A DNA stretch of 64,000 nucleotides from positions 868,001-932,000 of the forward strand of contig JAOTON010002271.1 of assembly GCA_034440635.1 (NCBI GenBank), in the 5' to 3' direction. The notes under the pieces are model-generated. The model did no database searches and was not told the DNA's origin. It worked only from the letters and a program-made list of their open reading frames with translations. Shown here in pieces: positions 1 to 64,000 of the stretch. Every line of letters begins with the position of its first letter. Position 1 is the stretch's first letter. The DNA comes from Lepas anatifera (lineage: Eukaryota > Arthropoda > Thecostraca > Lepadidae). A program made the translations under genes and the position numbers.

Positions 1-103
1 GCTCTGTCGTGAAACCACTGTACAGACAAAACTCATTTTTCTACAATGAGTTGTGTGGACTCAAAACATAAGGAAATATTTGTGGCAAGCAAACACTCCT
101 TAC

Positions 104-167
104 CTCGAGCAGAATCACGCACTTTCCTCGCTGCTTGACCGGTAAAAACTCAGCATACAGGGTGACA
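104..167 (-). CDS. svop: SVOP-like exon 4 (short, VTLYAEFLP)
   Basis: Acceptor TTTGCAG|TGTC, donor GAG|GTAAGG, 64 nt. It encodes [21 protein letters not shown], matching the SVOP sequence that follows GGVPQ. The E-F-L-P-x-x-x-R pattern is the usual MFS motif after helix 4. It ends in phase 0; later exons are outside the window. Confidence 0.9.
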
Positions 168-1841
168 CTGCAAACGTAACAGATTGTACCACAATGCAAA
201 CGGACTGGTTCAAGCAGTCTGGGCAACGTCCATACTTACTGCCCCGCAGTATATCTGATACAATAACGCCGACGACATGAAATACGAAGCAAACTCGAGA
301 ACATGCATGCAAACGAACAAAAACATATTTCAAACACGATAAAAAGCGGTGCTGTCACCTACATATGGAGGCAGAACATAAATCGTACAGAAAAGCTGCA
401 ATGCATGGGGTTCCAAGCAACTCAGAACCCAACCCGACACAAGCCGAACAGAAAAGCTTCGCCGGCTCAGTCAGGAGACGCGTGTTCTGACACTCGTGTT
501 CTCGTTTGGACGTCAATACCTCGTTCTTCAACACCAGGCACTGATCACAACTGCGGCCGGATCGGTCCCGTGACCGTCCTCACAAATCCAGCAACAAGCC
601 ACAACGTTCGCACACACCAGACCTTCACCACCCTGCCTCCACACTGACTCGTCCCTGTGACACCACCCCCCCCCCGGGAACCGGTGACCAGCCCGCCTTG
701 TACTCACGCCTGAGGGATAGCGCCCACGCAGAAGCCGACCAGCCCTCGCAGCAGCAGCAGCCAGACGTACGTGGGCGCGAACGACGAGAGGAAGCCGTAG
801 AAGAAGAGGAAGGAGCCAGACATCACCAGTGTCTGTGGGTGGGAGACGTGTCTGTGGGTCAGGTATGGGCGTGACGGCATTACAGCTGGATAGAAGTGTG
901 ATGTCCCTGACCTTATTCTCTGGTGCGGAAAACAATTCAACGCTGCCGCAATTAGCCCCAAGAAGTTATTTCAACTATGTAAAACTCTTTGTCAATGATA
1001 TCATGAGGATTTTTGAGCCATGTTCAACGACTGACCCCGGCATAACAAAGCGCACCCAACGACAACTGACCGTTTTCCGTCCGTACTTGTCGCTGAACTT
1101 CCCCCAGAACGGCGAGCTGAGCATCATGCCGAGGAACACCACGGTGGTGATGAAGGCCTGCTTCCACTCTGATATATGCCAGCTGCACTGTATGGCTGGC
1201 GAGAGGATGGAGAGAATCATCATCTCCATGCTGTCCGCCATCCAGCAGAGGCCCGTGATGAGGGACAGGCGGATCTGAAAGCGGCCGAACCCGATAGCGT
1301 TCACCGCCTGGTCCACCGTGAAGGTATCTGCAAAGCAGAGACAGGCTGGTGGTCAGTATCGCATCGTCCTGGAAGACTACCTACCGATGAGTACCTATTG
1401 CACAAAGTCAATGTCAAGATACTTATTTCGAAACATATATTTGATACTGGGAGTAACGGTCCTACACAAAGGTATCGCCATGCAACGATCAAAAATGACG
1501 GGAATATTTCCAGAGGCAACTGAACGGACACCTCCACGTGCAGGGACATGTAATAGTAACACCACAGGCCCCCTGTAGCTAAAAAACATTACTTTTTCCG
1601 AGCGCCCAAAACATCTGCCCAACATCCTCCAAACCACAACGAAGGTACCCTCTGATGCACCCTACCACCAGAGCAGCTCCTCACCATCGGGCACGACGCC
1701 GGCACTGGAGGCCGTCATCTCCAGCTGGTCACCCGGGTCGCGGATGTCCGAGACCTGGCTCAGCAGGGAGCCCGGCGGTCCGCTGCCTGCCAGGGAGGAC
1801 AGGTCCTCGTAGGAGCCGGTGCTGCCGCGGGCGCGCACCAT
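104..1841 (-). CDS. svop: SVOP-like MFS transporter gene, N-terminal part (four exons)
   Basis: Coding exons on the minus strand at 1685-1841, 1071-1327, 708-832 and 104-167 join with matching phases (1, 0, 2) and GT-AG borders. The product starts [14 protein letters not shown], then has a [18 protein letters not shown] block, first membrane helices containing [15 protein letters not shown], the MFS loop motif [10 protein letters not shown], the helix pair around [16 protein letters not shown], and [12 protein letters not shown]. These match, in order, the N-terminal third of synaptic vesicle 2-related protein (SVOP), a 12-helix membrane protein of synaptic vesicles whose substrate is not firmly known. 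The remaining exons lie left of the window. SV2 or another SLC22-like member is less likely because the AIGFGRFQ and MEMMILS blocks are SVOP-type. Confidence 0.9.
708..832 (-). CDS. svop: SVOP-like exon 3 (TM3-TM4 region)
   Basis: Acceptor CACCCACAG|ACACTG, donor GC|GTGAGT, 125 nt. It encodes [20 protein letters not shown] and [19 protein letters not shown], two hydrophobic helices aligned with the SVOP region around RGLVGFGIGGVPQ. The acceptor is preceded 19 nt upstream by a second ACCCACAGACAC copy. Confidence 0.9.
833..859 (-). repeat. 19-bp duplication of the SVOP exon 3 acceptor
   Basis: On the minus strand ACCCACAGACAC occurs twice, 19 nt apart, at 848-859 and 829-840. The downstream copy is the real acceptor plus the first exon bases. 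Use of the upstream copy would add 19 nt and shift the frame. Confidence 0.6.
1071..1327 (-). CDS. svop: SVOP-like exon 2 (TM1-TM2 and MFS motif A)
   Basis: Acceptor TTTGCAG|AT, donor ACG|GTCAGT, 257 nt. It encodes the [15 protein letters not shown] block, the first membrane helix ([20 protein letters not shown]), a helix around [15 protein letters not shown], and the motif-A loop [11 protein letters not shown]. This is the most strongly recognisable exon of the gene. Confidence 0.92.
1685..1841 (-). CDS. svop: SVOP-like exon 1 (start codon, cytosolic N-terminus)
   Basis: ATG is the complement of 1839-1841. The exon encodes 52 codons, rich in Ser/Gly/Asp, from [14 protein letters not shown] to SAGVVPD, and ends at donor G|GTGAGG (phase 1). 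The join to the next exon gives VPD-DTFTVDQ, the expected start of the conserved SVOP core. The start is inferred: no cDNA is available and an acceptor-like CAG lies just upstream of the ATG, so extra 5' exon sequence cannot be excluded. Confidence 0.75.
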
Positions 1842-1880
1842 GGCTGCACGCCGCCGCTCACCTCAGCCCAAGAGTCACCG

Positions 1881-2072
1881 GCTGTAATGGAGCAGTGGGT
1901 CAGATCGAGCTGCACTGACCAGGCATGTTGACTGTTGCCTGGTATGGGGGTGTTATTATACTTTGTAGCAGCCCAGCATGCACCAGCTGTAATGGAGCAA
2001 CAGGTCAGATCAAGCTGCACTGACCAGTCATGTTGGCTGAGGCCTAGTATGAAGGTGTTATTATACTTTGTG
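1881..2072. repeat. Two-copy tandem repeat, period about 105 bp, upstream of SVOP
   Basis: GCTGTAATGGAGCA begins at 1881 and again at 1986. Both copies run through an AGCTGCACTGACCAG segment to TTATTATACTTTGT. It lies directly 5' of the SVOP start, so it may be in its promoter or 5' UTR. Confidence 0.7.
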
Positions 2073-3586
2073 AAAGTGCAGTGACAATCCAGGAAATATC
2101 AGAATATAATGCCATATCAGAGCCTCTCTGTTGTCTCCTTCATTGAGAACAAACATATTTGGATACCATCTTGGAGCTTGCTGGAGAGTAGAGCCAGCAA
2201 TTAGAGTGACCTCCACATAAGCATAAAAAAGCAGGGCCTGGTGGCCTGGCCCCTACTTTTTGCCCACAAATTTCCCAATATCAGTAAAAAAGCGGAGAAA
2301 AATATAACCAGATGGTGCAGAAGGCACCATGGAGCCAAAATTGAAAGCTTTCGGTCTGACTTGGAAAGTTATGACCAAAGTCAGCATCAAATTAATGCTT
2401 GGCTGGCCCCCTCACTTTTATGCCAGTGGCAACGCTTATGGACCTCCATATAGACTGTATGATTTGGTGGAGTATATGATGAAAATTTCAGTCTGCCTTA
2501 AATGGTCCCAAACATTTTCATCATTTAGAAAAATATACTCAGGTGAAACAAAATCCAAGTGCTCCCTGAAACTAAACAAACACTTCATTTGAGGACAATA
2601 TACATCAAGTAGATTGTACATGGAAAGAAGGAGGGGGTCATGGGGTACCTAGTTATTGACTTGAAGCCATCACACATTTATTACGCACTCATCACACTAG
2701 GGTTGAAAGTAAAAAACAATAAAAACGGAATCAACGTTATATCACCAGCGGACACGAGCTACGACAGATCATCCAGCAACTGGGCGCCATCAGGCCCCTT
2801 GGTCCGCAGACGCCGACACTGACACCTAGCTCAGCGGGAACAAGACTCTGGATTTAGGGGGAGACAGGTTACTAGGAACGTTTATCGAGGAGGAAACCCG
2901 ACAGACGGCGGGCAGAGACGCGACGGACGCAGGGCAGGAAGACGGCGCGGCGACGAGCGCAACCCCGGCGGCGCGTACGACAGAGACGATGGGCACCACC
3001 GAGCACGGCCGACGCAAGCGGCGGTGGGCGTTACGAAGCCCGGTCGACGGACACGGCGGCGGCCGAGCGGCATACAGGTGGCGATAGCGCGAGCGCCCCT
3101 AGCGGCGGCGGAGAAGCGCTCCTGCGGCGCGACAAGCGTCCCTGCGGCGGTAAGGCCCTAGGGCGGCGGAGAAAAACGTCCCCAGCGATGGCGGAGGCGG
3201 CAGCGCCCCAAGCGGATGGGACATCCCCCCATCGCATGCGCCAAGGCCCGCCCCTGGTGCCCTGATGAATGGGATGGGTATGGGTTGATGAATGGTATGG
3301 AATGGAATGGGTAACACCAATTATCTGGAATATTCACTTGCTATGTAACAGTAATGGATAAGTGTCAATATGACACTGTGTGTGACCTCTCAAGAGACAG
3401 TTACACAGGGTACAAGTTTTATCAAATACAGTTTTAACTTGCATATCCCTGAGACACAAACAGTGTTTGGGATGCAACATCAAAACAGCCTCCTGAGCAT
3501 AAAGACGACAGGAGAGTGCAAAACAAATATTAACTTAACATGTTCTGTCATCCTACTGGTGTTATGTACTGTGTGCTGCAGATACA

Positions 3587-3922
3587 CCAGTCTGCAAAGT
3601 ATGGCAGCGGCCAGACGAGTCGCATCAGCCATCTAAAATTCTCGCACCGCCATCCTCCAAAAATTCGCACAATATGCCACATACCAGGAAAAAATGACCC
3701 ATTCCTACCCTGCAATGCAATGCTATCTCAATCATTAGTCTTAATTAAGGGCTTTTATAAGGCCCTCCTGTGTTTAATAGCTATTCAGTCATTATTTGTT
3801 TATTTTTATGTCACTAACCTTGCAAATTCGCACCAGGTTGATAAAATTCGCACCACTCGGTCCTGTCTCCGGCACTCGCGCCGACCAGATATCGTCGAAA
3901 ATGCCATACTTTGTACACTGGC
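3587..3922 (+). repeat. Dispersed repeat, left inverted copy
   Basis: Begins CCAGTCTGCAAAGTATGGCAG and ends near TTTGTACACTGGC. The reverse complement recurs at 6010-6360 with small indels. It contains several ATTCGCACC motifs. No coding potential is shared by both copies. Confidence 0.8.
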
Positions 3923-5184
3923 AGATACAAAGCTGCAACCAACTTATCTATGTCTAGGGATCAAAGTGTTTTGTGCAAAAAGTGAGAGACCAAGAGAGAG
4001 ATACCATAATCAATGTTTGGTCATGTGAATCTCTGTGTTTGATATGTAAGGATAGTGATGTGGAGGTCAGGGGGGAGTTTTTGATCAAGCAGGACAGCTG
4101 ATGATCACATGCTGGAGGGATGGGGGTTTATTAGTGTGCTTTATGTAGGTGCAGATGCTGCAACCATTGTATTTAATTGTACTGTACTGTTGCATGCAAT
4201 GACTTGTATGGTGTGGAGAAAATAAATATTGTTACAAAGAAGTCTGCTTTCAAGCATTGAATGTGATGGTTTATCACAAATAGGTTATCAGAACCTTGAA
4301 AGATCAGAGAGAGCATTACATGATGACACTTCATTTCAAAACCTAGAAACACTCTTATCAAGTGGATGTCGTGGTAGAAAACAAAGACTGCATGGAAGTG
4401 AAAATGATCACAGTCCCACCTTTAGTGTGAGAGTGTGGATAATGGTGACAAATATTTCAGCTGCTAACTAATGATGATCATGTTCTGCTGTCCACAACCC
4501 CCCACTCATAAGGACTGGCCCTATTATGTCCTCTACTTGAGCCAATGAACCTTGACTTGTCCTCTACCCTACCATTCATAGTGCAACTCTTCAGAAACCA
4601 CAGTTTAATCAACCACTTACCTATGGCTTCATTTTAAGTTCAATATTTAACAATGAAGGAACAACCAATTTGAAGTGTCACCACAAATACGTTGGAATTA
4701 ATCCAACGCCCTCCACTTCTCGAAACACGGTTAGGTAGTACCTAGTACTCTGTGTCGAATGGAGTCAGGGATCGACAATGATCTCAAGTTTTTTCGCCCA
4801 AAAAGAGCTAGGTACCTGCAGCAACTCAAAGAAACTGTCAAATTATATCTTACCTTCCCTACGTACGTAACGTACTTGAACGTTTCCCTGAACGTAAATT
4901 TGGTCCCGATATCTCTCGGCTCCTGCGCTCTCTCCTTCGGCCATAAGAGCAGTCCCGCCAAAAATACCTTTACGTTTTAGGGCCTTGCCTTTCCCCCAAT
5001 CTTGTTTCCCTCCTGCCTTTTGACCGTCATCTCAGGCACGGGCGGACAAACACAAGTTGTTTGAGGGGGCAGTGGGAAACATGGCCAAAGAAGCGTAAAA
5101 ATATGGTGTTATTAAAGAAAACAGAGTGGATCCGGGAGTTTCGGGGACAAAAACCAGTCTCACCTGGTTTTTGCTGTGAACGAA

Positions 5185-5400
5185 TGCATACGCGGATCCA
5201 GGGGCGAAGGGGGGCAGGTGCCCCCATCGGCCCTCAGCGTCCCCTGAGATGGTCACGGCGCCCCCCCGGAATATCACCTCCCACCCCCTCCCCCGATGCG
5301 AAAATCGGCGCCCACCGATAGGATTTTGCGCCCGCCTGATAGCTTCTGCCGATCAAAAGTGGTGTCCCCCTGGTCTGGATGGCGCCCTCAGGAATGTGTC
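5185..5400 (+). repeat. GGATCCAGGGG-type dispersed repeat, copy 1
   Basis: Starts ACGCGGATCCAGGGGCGAAG, then shares with 47611-47862 the order: CCTGARRTGGTC, a CACCTCCCAC/GCTTCCCACG block with CCCCTCCCCC, ATCGGCGCCC, CGCCTGATAG/CACCTGATAG, CAAAAGTGGTG, and CCGGATGGC/CTGGATGGC. An inverted relative lies at 13806-14050. Its ends are unclear. Confidence 0.55.
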
Positions 5401-6009
5401 GCCCGCCGATTGGCTATGCCAATCGGATTCGCCTATGAACCAAAGTCAGTGTGTCTTTTTTTTCGGAGTCAACTTGACTATTTATAGCCAAGCAAACCTG
5501 GCCAGGGTAATAGAGGACAACCTGGCAGCCATTTACGATAGAGGATGAAGGTAAACTCATTTGGTAGCTTTGTTGATCGGCAACATAGGCGCCTCTGTCG
5601 GGATTTTCGGTAAACACGAGCGCGGTGCAATGGGGGAGACCGCCGCCGGAACCTCCTCGAAGAAAAAGGGTAGGTATTGATAGCAATGAAAAATATCTGA
5701 TACCATTAGAAATAGAAATATCGGCTATGCCTTAACTTGTTTCCAGCCTTTGAAAAGTGATACTGTGTACCCATATAGAGACCGGTTTAAACTTCTGATG
5801 CGCCGCCATCGCCCCCGGGAAAGGGGCGTGTTTTATTTAGAAAACATCCCGGTGATCAGTTACCTACAGTTCATCTTGACTCACCTGTTGTCAGATACAT
5901 AGTCTATTGTATGCTGATTAACTTTTCTTAGGATTTTGTCAGATTAGGGGAATTGTCTCACCTGGGTCAATGCCATCCATTCTATCCAGCTCTACATCAT
6001 TCTTTCTTA

Positions 6010-6360
6010 GCCAGTGTACTAAGTATGGCATTTTCGACGAGATCTCGTCGGTGCGAGTGCCCTTGGAGACAGGACCGAGTGGTGCGAATTTTATCAACCT
6101 GGTGCGAATTTGCGAGGTTAGTGACACTTAAAATAAACAAATAATGGCTGAATGGCTATTAAGACACAGGAGGGGCCTTATAACAAGCCCTTAATTAACT
6201 GACTAATGATTGAGGTAGCATTGCATTGCAGGGGTAGGAATGGGTGCATTTTTTCCCTGGTATGTGGCATATTGGTGTGAATTTTTGGAGGATGGTGGTG
6301 CGAGAATTTTATATGGCTGGTGCGACTCGTCTGGCCTGCTGCCATACTTTGCAGACTGGT
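6010..6360 (-). repeat. Dispersed repeat, right inverted copy
   Basis: Near-identical reverse complement of 3587-3922, running from GCCAGTGTACTAAGTATGGC to CTGCCATACTTTGCAGACTGG. The two copies are about 2.1 kb apart. Confidence 0.8.
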
Positions 6361-7300
6361 TTCTTAGTCACTTTATCATTGAAACATTGGGCTTCTAGAG
6401 ATTATGAAGAATATATATATATATACTTCTGATATGTGTATTTCTCTTTTACTTCCTGCTTTTGATCAATCCTTGCATGCTATTTCTACCTTCCTCATTG
6501 TGCTCCAACTTCGTTATGGTATATTTTTCAGTGACAACAAATTATGCTTATTTTCAGCTCTCAAACTTTGGGATTGAGGAATATTAAACATTTTATTGAA
6601 TGACTCAAAATTAGCTGACTAAGGCACAGAAGTTTGGCATACTCCCAATACAAATATATTTTGAGAATAGGTTCAGATATGTTCTAGAGTAATGGGTGGT
6701 AGTGGCAGATATAAGGGGAGGGGGCTAGGGGATCTCATGTCCCCTGAAATGTCAGAGTGTCTATAGTAAATGGGTATCTGGAGACTGTTCTGAGGCAATG
6801 ACAGAGGTGTGAGCCCCCAATACCCCCCCAAATGAAGTTCTGGAGCCACTAGTGGTAATGGGTGTGCACTCTGAATTTACATGAAATTCAACTGCTCAAG
6901 CAGTTGCAAATTATATAAATCCAATCAAATTCTTCTTACCTTCCTCACCTTGCCTTGAAAATTTGGGAAAATCTCAGTCCTCTGCCTTGGTATCATGTTG
7001 CTTTGTTTAAGGTCAGGTGGTGTAGTCCTGTGCCTGTCAAAATTGGTTTTGAATAAGTTGGTACCTTATAAGTATTTGTACAGACTTCCAACTCCAGCAT
7101 TTGAATTATCATTTATAAGGGGTGTGCAGCAGTATAACTTCTAGAATATGTGCTTTGTGCACAGGACCTGCCTGCTTTTAATGGATTGATGAAATGTTCT
7201 ATTGGGGAAAGTTCATGTGTTATGGCTTGTGCACCACTTCACTTATGTACTGATGATACTACACTTCTGATATTAAATGCTACTTACCTCTTATTTTCAG

Positions 7301-62677
<55,377 letters not shown>

Positions 62678-63748
62678 GTGAGTAGTCTGCCGCGCAGGGG
62701 GTAGTCCCGTGAAGGCACGTGCTGCAGTCGGAGAATTGCCGCCCCGACTGAACGCTATACTATTGCATATCGGAACGAGGCCCTCCGGTGAAATTAGCTG
62801 CGAGGACTTAGTTTCTTAAAGTATTCTACCAATCAAATATATTAATCAAATTGCACTCTGCATCTTTCTACCAGCTCCTCCACGGTGTTTTCAGAACATA
62901 TGCTTCAAGTAAAGTCAATGCAATTGCCATGCCATGCCATGCCAATATGCAAATTGGAAAATGTATGTAATGTTTTTTTTTGCGAATTGGGCCTTTAAGT
63001 ACCAAATGTTTCTGTAGAAATAAGCTATGACATTTCCGGAAGTGATTCAAAATTGGTCACAAAAGTACATGCTCGCCCGCCATTTCATAGGTGCTTTTGC
63101 TTACCGTGTGTGTAGGTAACAAATTTCAAGTATAGTTTAGTATGGTCTTACCTTGGTAGGTACTTCGTCTTAGATATTCGTTTTTCCGTGTGCGTATTGT
63201 TTGCACTCCTCAGAAGCTTGGGCCACAGTTTTTCGCATTCTTTCAAGCAAAAGCTTTGCCGTATTATGTATTCCTCCCCTGCGAGAAAGGCATGCACTTT
63301 TGGTATGTCTTTTGAATGGCGTATGCGCTGGTGCCCTTAAGATGTTTGGTTTTCTGCTCTCGCCTTTAAAGTGAATGTTTATGTATTATCCATCACTGAT
63401 CTGACTGGCACTGTTGAATAGGTTTTCCTACCTTCTCTCAGGGGTTTTCTCCTCGCAATTGAATGTGTGAGCATATGGTGGGAATGCAGTTTTATTTTCC
63501 CCTGTTCTATCTCATGAAGGTCGCATCAATTCAACGTTTTGCTAAACAAAAATTCACCGTTTGATTTTTTAATAAGTGTATGTATGTCTGATTGAATATG
63601 CCGTGTAATGAAAAGTTCAGTTTTGCTTTCTCTTTTGAACTATTCCACCTCTCTGTCTGATATGCTAGCAGATCTTAAAGAGATATTGTTTTGTTCGGCC
63701 AAGTACATGTCCCATTGGTTGGTGTTGATTGCGCCTGTGTTTGGTCAG
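62678..63748 (+). other. abLIM intron, AT-rich
   Basis: AT-rich, no repeats or coding segments recognised. It includes the tandem GCCATGCCATGCCATGCCA near 62927. Confidence 0.5.
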
Positions 63749-63907
63749 CGCCTGGCATGTTCCCCTCGGCACGTATTGTGGCCTATCCGGAGCACCCTGC
63801 CGCCGGGCGTCCCAGTGGAAACAGCATCACACCCGCCCCCTGGAAATACTCCACTCGCATACTCGAAGCATCCAAATCTGTTTCAGTATCAAAATGCTGT
63901 TGTTGAT
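63749..63907 (+). CDS. unc-115: Possible next abLIM exon
   Basis: Acceptor TTTGGTCAG|CG completes the split codon and continues NYR-TPGMFPSARIVAYPEHPAA for about 50 codons to TGA at 63905. A donor before the stop is not obvious (a weak GTATCA exists near 63889). It could be an alternative C-terminus, the 5' part of a real exon, or chance; it is not the villin headpiece. Confidence 0.35.
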
Positions 63908-64000
63908 TACAACCTCCACTGCATAGCTTTAGCAGTTTGTTCCCAAAGACTCCGACTACAGTCATCGGCAGAAAATGGATCGTGCTCTCTTCTCTTTTAG

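Larger units (their letters stand above)
1842..7300. other. Head-to-head interval between SVOP-like and abLIM genes
   Basis: It should contain both promoters and the first abLIM exon(s), which I could not identify. It holds the 105-bp duplication, a very GC-rich block at about 2880-3240 with no recognisable protein, two inverted copies of a dispersed repeat (3587-3922 and 6010-6360), a GGATCCAGGGG-type repeat near 5185-5400, and a short AT microsatellite near 6411-6426. The remainder is AT-rich without coding signal. Confidence 0.6.

Noticed and set aside
2826..3240. GC-rich open frames on both strands
   Set aside because: Low-complexity Arg/Ala/Pro content, no motif, no splice context to the abLIM or SVOP exons.

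Overview
This window is animal nuclear DNA: split genes with GT-AG introns, introns up to about 20 kb, tRNA-derived SINE-like sequences, MITEs, a hAT element, a LINE fragment and many minisatellites. Nothing bacterial or viral was seen. GC-rich coding exons and an Unc-115-type protein suggest an invertebrate, plausibly an arthropod such as a crustacean. The species cannot be fixed from sequence alone.

Two protein genes can be supported, arranged head to head. On the minus strand, 104-1841 holds the first four coding exons of an SVOP-like (synaptic vesicle 2-related) major-facilitator transporter; the rest lies off the left edge. On the plus strand, 7301-62677 holds twelve consecutive, phase-matched coding exons (594 codons) of an actin-binding LIM protein (abLIM/Unc-115): four LIM domains, then the Ser/Pro-rich linker with the conserved ETPKIERDDFPGPP block, then a charged coiled-coil-like segment. 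The first exon was not found, and the C-terminal villin headpiece should lie to the right of the window. A possible thirteenth exon starts at 63749.

The rest is mostly intron. Introns of 20.8 kb (9721-30535) and 18.8 kb (30663-49470) carry most of the mobile DNA. This includes four copies of a family with TTAA-type ends that is packed with AGGTCA nuclear-receptor half-sites, a 1.8-kb hAT-like element with a perfect 8-bp target duplication, a roughly 450-bp MITE, a 143-bp terminal-inverted-repeat element, a SINE, and 21-, 23-, 28- and 54-bp minisatellites. A GA/GGGA purine tract of almost 1 kb is also present.

The most unusual feature is that at six abLIM exons (and one SVOP exon) the splice site itself lies in, or next to, a tandem repeat whose unit resembles the exon-intron junction. 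The array after the exon ending at 58075 repeats a good 5' splice site about fifty times, and that exon also has a roughly 34-copy array directly upstream. A second notable feature is an in-frame ATG at 52781 in a GC-rich block that opens directly into the linker exon, a candidate promoter and start for a LIM-less short isoform.
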